Assembly (NCBI RefSeq): GCF_014851395.1
Contig: NW_024044348.1
Location: 24,615,890-24,679,889 of the forward strand
Reading direction: 5' to 3'
Origin: Micropterus salmoides
Taxonomy: Eukaryota > Chordata > Actinopteri > Centrarchiformes > Centrarchidae
Length of the DNA: 64,000 nucleotides
Part shown: positions 56,901-64,000 of the stretch, one piece after another
Layout: each line of letters opens with the position of its first letter
Position numbering within the stretch: position 1 is the stretch's first letter
Program-made: the position numbers and the translations under genes
Notes under the pieces: model-generated
What the model was told of the DNA's origin: nothing
Database searches by the model: none
What the model saw: the letters and a program-made list of their open reading frames with translations, nothing else

Positions 56901-58502
56901 GAATGGTCTGACGGCTGTGTTGCTACTGTAGTATGTTGTGATTTGTTGTAGTCTATTCTTATTTTGTTTATGCACCATGGTCTGTACGAAACAACATTTT
57001 GGTCAGCTGTATACTTGAATGTGAAGAATGACAATAAAAGTTTGATTTTATTTAACTTTGATTTTGACATTGTGTTCAGCCATTTTGCATGTAGTGACTT
57101 ATGCAATGATTGCCTACATGTTTTGGGTGTAAGACTATTCAACATATAACCGTTATAATTCATTGTGATCAGCATGACATAAGCAACTGATAATTTAGGA
57201 AACAGGAGATTATACATAATCATTTGCTTCAATGTGTCAAAGCATTTGCATTAAGTTCAAAACAATGAGAAATTGCTTCTATGATGTGCACAAGTGATGA
57301 GGTGATGTGGCGGTTGAACAAGTAGTTTTGAGAATTTCAATTCTGATCTGAGAAATGTACTAAAGTGAGTGAGAAAAACTAATCGTCAGGTGGATATTGT
57401 GGGCCAATATTTGCTATGCAACGCAATGACAAATACACTTTTGTATTTGTAAGTTGCCCAGCAGAGTATACATCCTTTTACATCTCTTTAACATTTACAC
57501 TGAAAGGCTGTGCACACCCCTAAATGTGTTTTCAGTTATGCTGGCTCAAGACCAGTCAGATCACGTTCCTCAGAAGAGACCTAATCAGCCAAATTACTAA
57601 ATTCACTGGTGTGGGTGTAGAATGGCTATGCAGGGCGTTTAAAGCGTCTGTATGAAAAATATATGTTAATGTTGATATCTCTAGCCTCAAAACTCCAGTA
57701 TCTGTCAGACTCTGTTACTTTGTCTATTATTTTGTGAAAGCAAACGTAGAAAAGTGTTTTAAAGTTCAGCTTTGATACACACATACAGTGGCATTGCAGT
57801 CATGTTTTGGTTGCCTAGCTTTTGAAGTGATTTTATTTTGAAAACTAAACCCGGATATTCTGGGATGCAGCAGTCATTAATGATGAGGCTGGATGTGCTC
57901 ATGCCTTTAGCTTGTAAAAAATCTATGTAGCCAGCGTTAGGGATACAAAGCTATGTAGCTGTTTACAAGTCTATACTGTAAGTACGCCTAGGTGTGATTA
58001 CACTTAGCCTATTGTTAGCGGCGGCTGTGTTTCCAAAGGCCAAACTACGGTTGTTGTTTTTTTAAACTGTTACCTAAAAACTGCTAACTTACATAGCTAG
58101 CATTTAAAAATCAAAGACCTGAATGCATTTTAAATGAATGACAGACAGGTGGATGCACACCTCGTCGGGCTCTCCCGTGCCAGTTCCTGGTCTGGGTTTG
58201 ACATAGGCGCTGAGCCAGGCCAGCTGGTGGTACAGCACCGGGACGGGCCTCTCCACCGGGGTCTCGTGTTCTGTCAGCTGAGGGAAGTTTCTCTTCGCCA
58301 TTCGCTTCTTCGCTTTGCAGAACTTGTCGCGTAGATTTTTCCATTTCAGCTTCACCTCTTCCTCCGACTTTCCCATGTTGTCTGCGATCTCTTTCCAGGA
58401 CAGATGCCCCTTCAGGTTGTCCTTGTAGTCTCGCCGTGATTGGTCGTACAGATTCGGGTGGTCGCGGATCAGGTCCGCGAGCTTCTTTTCGACAGTGTTC
58501 AT
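53935..58502 (-). CDS. MADF-BESS domain protein (Adf-1-like probable transcription factor)
   Basis: Two exons of 342 nt each: 58161-58502 and 53935-54276, giving 227 aa in one frame; donor GTGTGC, acceptor CCACCACACAG. Exon 1 encodes a MADF (SANT/Myb-like) domain, about residues 5-95: VEKKLADLIRDHPNLYDQS, LSWKEIADNMGKSEEEVKLKW, KNLRDKFCKAKKR. Exon 2 holds an acidic/charged linker (DDLEKEQEKERDKDEKEQ), a basic patch (LKRKRQ) that may be a nuclear localisation signal, and a C-terminal BESS motif (DEDELFLLSLLPSLKRL, then KRMEVRMKFQQVLYA). MADF binds DNA; BESS mediates protein contacts. Such genes are numerous in fish and often lineage-specific, and I assign no symbol. Alternatively it could be a domesticated Harbinger-type Myb-like gene. 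The 3.9-kb intron hosts a LINE. Confidence 0.85.
55258..56805 (-). mobile_element. 5'-truncated LINE with restriction-like endonuclease (R2/R4-type)
   Basis: This is the C-terminal part of a non-LTR retrotransposon polyprotein. Readable pieces on the minus strand run from about 56697: EDVNAALHTIPTKAI; then KMHGGFHPKSGTLRLYTK (near 56260); a zinc-knuckle remnant LCKDAPETVQHITAVCK (about 55830-55880); and an intact 166-residue frame at 55310-55810. That frame has QPDIVLIDKQQKKAAVIDVA (the PD...D catalytic core), then EKYQGLKEEL, and ends RRTLKLPGLW. At least one frameshift and stops break it, and the reverse transcriptase is absent. It lies in the MADF-BESS intron in the same orientation as that gene. 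R4-like (Dong/Rex6) is my best family guess. Confidence 0.8.
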
Positions 58503-58969
58503 GTTGCTTTCAGTTTATTTACTTCATCGCGAAGTCCTTTCGTCGGCAGAAAACGATGGAGGTTCGTCTTCCTCTCCAGGTTGTGGTTTGCAGCGGGAAG
58601 TAGAAAGCTCCATTAATTCAAAATAAAAGTTTTGTCATAGATTTTTTTTTGTACAGTGTGCTATTTTGAGTAAAATATCTACGACGGAGTGGTAGGGCTA
58701 CTACTTATATCACATTTTGTTTGCAAATGTTAATGAAAATAATATATTGCAAATTATATTTAATTAGACTATGGACTTCCATACACATTTCTATTTCATA
58801 TTTAAGATTCTTTATTGTAGGTTATTTTTATTTTCTCTCTACCATGGCACATTATTCGTTTTATGTTGAAAACCTACTTGGCAATAAATCTTATTCTGAT
58901 ATTGGATTATTACAGCATCCTAGATTGCACATATATTCAACAGATTGTTAGTCAATTTTTTTTGGACAT

Positions 58970-60186
58970 AGGCCAGGTAGAACAAGTAAGCCTATGTAAA
59001 CAGGCAGCCCTCAGGCTATGCTACAACAATCAGACACAAGAACAGTTTTTATCCACAGGCCATCACTCTGATAAACAATTCATTTCAGACCAGACACACT
59101 GTGTCAGGAACAATCCCTTCACAATGACCCTGTGACTCTATCATCTACTTCAGCTGTATACTGTTTAGGCCTACTATTTATTCATCATTTTAGCAACTGA
59201 GTAGCTATTCATATTGTATATCCCTTTCCTTCCATAATTTTTTTACAAGTTTTATTTCATGGCGGTTAATCAAGGTAAAACAAAACAGTATGTACAGTAA
59301 AGTATTATTAACATGTTTATGTTTTATAAACTAAAGTTTAGATTAAAATGTCATTTTTATACACCAAAAACCAACTGTCCACGTATTTGAATGTCATGCA
59401 ACAGTGGAGTCAGACTGCATTAAGTCTGATTTCTGTAACCTGCTAGTATATCTGTTCTGTTCTATTCATCTAACAAATATATGAATATAAATAACAATGC
59501 AAAAGTGCATATTACAGCTTTAAATGGCAGCTTTATACATCCATACTGAGCCAAATTTGCATTTTACAAAAAGACACGTACTGTCAATAAATCAGTTTTA
59601 ACTAGTACTATAATCTCTTAGGTTTTGGATGTTGATGTGTTATAACTGAGATAAATCAACATGAAGTTAGATAAGGATAAAACTATAATGAGTTGTCACT
59701 TTATCAGCAATGAATGTTTTCCATTATTTACCTACATTGCTAATGGGTTTCCACACACAGGTAACTACAGTTATAAATACCACTGTGAGTGGTTTTCCTC
59801 TCTTTGTTCTTAAAATATGTGGTTTATTGTTAGTTTTCAATGGTTGATGTTAAATACATCATGAAATAAAAACACATAGTATTACATATTGTCAGGTGTG
59901 GCATTTTACTCCTTTATTGCATAGTTAAATAATTTATATATATATAGTTTAGCACACTTTTAAACTATAGAAAGAATCTTTTAAAAATCTAGATTTTTTT
60001 TTTTATAATACCTGCACAAAAATATTTATTTATTCCAGCATCTTTTGCACTATGTTGCAGTACATGATTGTCTTGCTGTCTTGTTTGTTTATGCTTGTTC
60101 TGTATGTGTACATTGAGAGCGATTGAGAGTCAAATTCCTTATATGTGTACACATACCTGGACATAAAAAGTGATTCTGATTCTGAT
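58970..60186 (+). mobile_element. LINE 3' remnants (Rex1-like)
   Basis: Near 59000-59130 the sequence translates, with frame changes, to a typical LINE C-terminus (tract CAGTTTTTATCCACAGGCCA and ATCACTCTGATAAACAATTC). At 60020-60186 the text GTACACATACCTGG ... AAAAGTGATTCTGATTCTGA is the usual 3' terminus of such elements. The middle is too diverged to follow, so these may be one or two copies. Confidence 0.5.
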
Positions 60187-63100
60187 ATCTCTGTCTGAAA
60201 ATGTTTCATTCAAAATGTCAGAATCCAGCAGAGTACTGTGCTTCCTGCCTGCCTGCACTAGATGGCGGATTTGCTCTTTTCTTTTCACCTCTACTTACTC
60301 TTTTATATGTCACCTTGTTGACTCTGTTAGCAGTTGAGATGGTTGAATGATCCCTTGGCTCTGGGGTCGCTTTAAGGACACACAATACTGTCGTAGATAT
60401 AAAAATAATTTTAATGAGCTTCTCCTTTGAAGACACAGTGAAGGGACCAGAAATGAAGTATGTGGCTGAGTGTGTTGTCCATAATATTTTGGGATTATAG
60501 TATTTTATTCTTTCCTTTCCTCCCTATGTATGTCTTTTTGGTTTAAAATATTTTTATCTATGCTACTGAAACATAGTCGTGGTAGACACACACCAGAAGT
60601 GCTGGTTATGGTACAAACTTTATAATTAACATAATTGCTATCAGGTGGTGAATTGCCTTTTAAGTGCATGTTTTGTATACATAAAGAAAATATCCATGAA
60701 AAATCCTATTGTTAGCAAAAACATCATAACAAATCAATTGAGTGTGGTGGGCAGTTTTATGGTTTATTTTATGTGTAAGTTGCTGTCAAGAGTATCCCGC
60801 TTATGAAAAAATATAAATGGACTTCTTGGCTTAATGCCACTATTCATTTTATGCAGACTTACATTTGTGTTTTGTTTTTTTTAAAGCCACAATTATCAAA
60901 GAAATCATGTTAACACTTACTGTACTTACCAGTAGTCTTATTTATATGTAGATTCTTTCGCAGAGGTTAGGATCTTTTGGTTTGGGATAACATACGATTA
61001 TCAAAGGCCAAATTTAAATGAAGGCTAATTTGAATAGTTTTTAAATGGTAACCACGTGGAGACTCCAGGCAGGTGTGATGAATACTTACATCGCTGCATC
61101 AAATTTCATTTACATGTGAAGGCCACAATGCCAAGATGTGACAGATCAAACTTCTCTGTCGTCTCTGTTGGAGGCCGTCTAAGTGTCACCTGGAAGGTTC
61201 CTCATGTAGGACAGTACAGATTACAGGGGCAGCACAATGGATAACACCAATTATGAGGACATTGGTTATTATTACAGGGATGTCACCAGTGATTGCACAC
61301 CCAGTTACAGTGACAATTACAGTACAACTGGCTAGACTACTACCATAGGGTCCACAAGAGGTGGCAACCTATCATTTACTGGGATCCAGAAAATCAAGAC
61401 ACCTTCATTTAAAGCAAAAACACAGATTAAAAAGTCAGCACAAGTGATGGTCAGCAGATTTACTTCATTTTGACTGATTCTTGTTGACAACAGAGAAACA
61501 AACAGCTATTGTTTGTTCAGAGGGGCTGCAGGTCAAATACACATCAAGAGTCATCATGGCTTACCTTTTTCATGCCATATGTATAGACACCATCATGAGA
61601 GATCTCTGTTGATGTATTTATATTGCTTTTAATCTACTATAGTTCTCTGAGGCTCCTTATTTGCACAACATGTTCAGATGACAAAGTGACAGATCTCTAA
61701 GTGCAGGGGACTCAAGAGAATTTTGAGAATTAAAAATGTGATGATGGAGCAGAATAGGTTAAAACCCCTGCAATAAAAGGCTCACAAAACCTTTAATTGA
61801 AAGTTTGGGATGAAAATGGGAACCTTCACCAAAAAGAGGGGTACAGAGAAACACCAGAGACCACACCAGTTTTGCTTCCAGACAAAGGAAAAACTAATTT
61901 TATAGAGAAATCTTTCCAATTCAGTCTGTATAAAAGTATGTTTATAGATATTACGTAAATATATGAACATTTTCACCAGACCAGCATCTCACTCATGCTG
62001 TGATTGTGGCGGACTGCCTGTCAGCAGACAGTGGGGAACCACAAGAGAGCAGGGGAGCCTTTATCTTCCTTCATGAGCTGCAGCAGCAAGTTTTCTCACT
62101 TTGTGTGACTCGAGAGCTCAGCAGAAAAACTCCATGATTTCTGTTTTTCAGGTGAACAGAAACAGATTGTATGCAGGCAAAATACCAGTTAGGGAAAAAT
62201 GCTTTTCTTTAAAATAATTTCTGCATGTAGTGACACAATACACAACCTCAAAGCATAAGAGACCACAAGAGATTTAACAATTATTGTTATTTACCTTAAT
62301 GTATGAAAGAGCTCACATAAAAGACACTATCCTAATGTAATATGATAACTGAGGTTGTTTGGGATGTCTACTAAAAAAGCAAAGCTTCATCTCTTGTAGC
62401 AAATCTCTTTGCGATACAGAAATTCACAGTGTTGGCAACACAACAAAACAACAAGATTTGACATAACATGTTAAGTGTCATGCTCACTTTGCTAATGTGC
62501 TAACATGTGTGCAAACAGTTTGCCTAGAGGGAGCCACAGGGACTCAATCACACAGCCTCGCACATCAAAACAATCAGCCTCATCTTCAGCACAGAGCAGT
62601 GGGGTTGACACTAATGGTAGCACTTTCAAATTACAGGGACTCGCATGATTAAATCTTAATGTGAAGACAGTGATTTATACAATTTTAATCTCAATATCTG
62701 GCCACTTTGCAACTTACATTTTATGCCAATCTACAATATGTAAGCTGTTTTTAAGATGTTTTTCACAATAAATATCTGATAATCAAGTTGCATAATTTAT
62801 ACAGAAGATACACATTATTTTCTATGGACAGACAGTTTAAGCGAGTGCTGTAGCAGAGAGACGTCTGGCAGATGCCAAGTCCAGTGCAAACCACAGTCTG
62901 CCCTTGATGTTAACTGAACAGATCCGCAGCAGCGACTGAATATTGGGTATCTTGCTTTACAGCGTTTTAATGGTAGCTGCTGTGTCTCAGCCACTTTCTC
63001 TACCAGGTGGTCCAGGAATTTGAACCGCTGACCCTTTGGTCATGAGGTCACTGCTGCCACCATTTGACTACTTCACTCCACAAATGTTTATATTCTCTGT

Positions 63101-63689
63101 ACTCGTGTTTATCCTCTACGCCCTGTTGAAGTATTCTGTTGCATGGTGAACCCGTACTACTCAAAAGTTGCTACTGAGTTTATAACAAAGTGTAACTGTA
63201 AATTTTGTGAGTATTTATGAACTCTGCCATACATTTGACAAAAATTAATGGTTTGGCGTTCCAACTGCTGATGTGAATGTCTGTCTGCTGTGTTATCTGC
63301 CATTAGTGGGTGACTCAACGTCCCAAATCGTCTCAACGCACAATCTCTGCTGTGTGAGTGACACACTTATCTTCAGAGGAAAGGAGGAGGGAGAACAGAG
63401 CCAGATACACGGCCTAAAAACAGACACCAGGCAGGTAGTCATAGATAAATCTGTGAGTGAGCGACTCGTTGTTAGTATCTGAGACGAGGCCCAACATGCT
63501 GAACAAGATAATGTAGATCAGTGACCAAAATCTTTGACAAGGCGGTTTAATAGACAGACTTAAGGCAGTCGGAAGAACCAAATTCAGAAACCAGTGCTGC
63601 TCTCACGGTTGTAATCTATAGACCTTAATATCTGCTGAGAAGGAGAGACTTTTTCCAACCCGAGTCATCCTCTGGTATCTGAGCGTCTG
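60187..63689. other. Intergenic region, no supported gene
   Basis: AT-rich sequence with no exon-like structure I can defend. A 32-codon ATG frame at 61237-61335 (+) is rich in Tyr and acidic residues but has no downstream membrane segments. At about 62990-63060 a stretch ending TTTGAACCGCTGACCCT faintly resembles a tRNA-derived SINE. Confidence 0.4.
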
Positions 63690-63716
63690 TGTGTCTGTGT
63701 GTGTGTGTGTGTGTGT
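63690..63716. repeat. (GT)n tract
   Basis: About 13 GT units near the right edge. Confidence 0.9.
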
Positions 63717-63870
63717 TGTTGCAGAGCATCTCTTTCCCAGACCAGTGATAAGTGCCACCTCAGTGGGGGCTTTGACACCTGGGCTGGTGTAAAGATGGGG
63801 GTGGGGGGATGTGAGAAGTCTGGGGTTCACACCTCATTGACGATAGGAGATGATCCTGTAACTAACCTGC

Positions 63871-63899
63871 TAATACACACACACACACACACACACACA
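63871..63899. repeat. (CA)n tract
   Basis: About 14 CA units about 150 bp from the preceding GT tract. The two are complementary and could pair as a large hairpin. Confidence 0.9.
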
Positions 63900-64000
63900 T
63901 GCACACCCATACTAGAAATCCATGGTGCATATTAAAGCAACATACTGGCGGCTTTGCCAGTTTTAGCCCATTGAAGTCTACTTTAGGTTTGCCAACCATT

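Overview
This is a vertebrate nuclear window, most likely from a ray-finned (teleost) fish. All recognisable genes are intron-rich with GT-AG junctions. The block dna2 / pbld / hnrnph3 / rufy2 corresponds to the human 10q21.3 neighbourhood. The interspersed repeats (L2-type LINE with a YADD reverse transcriptase, a restriction-endonuclease-type LINE, hAT-like elements, long CA/TG microsatellites) are typical of fish. Exon structures were assembled by hand from reading frame, splice sites and remembered family sequences. Codon phase closes for all five gene models, but none has been checked against transcripts.

Layout. 1-9.66 kb: 3' two thirds of dna2 (+), from the nuclease domain to the stop, with a likely U12-type last intron. 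9.75-15.3 kb: complete pbld (-), 10 coding exons, 287 aa, tail-to-tail with dna2. 15.4-19.1 kb: a transposon-filled spacer holding a 140-bp inverted duplication, a hAT-like element and an L2 LINE. 19.4-28.76 kb: complete hnrnph3 (+), 10 coding exons, 405 aa, with three quasi-RRM domains; pbld and hnrnph3 are head-to-head. 28.8-47.4 kb: complete rufy2 (-), 19 coding exons, 724 aa, plus an unspliced-through alternative terminal exon (36.73-36.84 kb) that would make a 554-aa isoform without the FYVE zinc finger. 47.4-53.9 kb: CpG-rich rufy2 promoter, then mostly non-coding DNA with a MITE-like element and one unassigned exon-like stretch. 53.9-58.5 kb: a two-exon MADF-BESS gene (-), 227 aa, whose intron carries a decayed LINE in the same orientation. 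58.6-64 kb: no convincing gene, LINE remnants and microsatellites.

The genes are not an operon-like unit. dna2 works in Okazaki-fragment maturation and DNA end resection, pbld is a PhzF-fold enzyme-like protein, hnrnph3 is a G-tract RNA-binding splicing regulator, rufy2 is an endosomal small-GTPase effector and the MADF-BESS protein is a probable DNA-binding factor. The observations I consider most worth following are the alternative FYVE-less rufy2 exon, the AT-AG intron of dna2, the three-qRRM form of hnrnph3, its G-run-rich intron, and dinucleotide repeats lying within 20 nt of 5' splice sites in three different genes.
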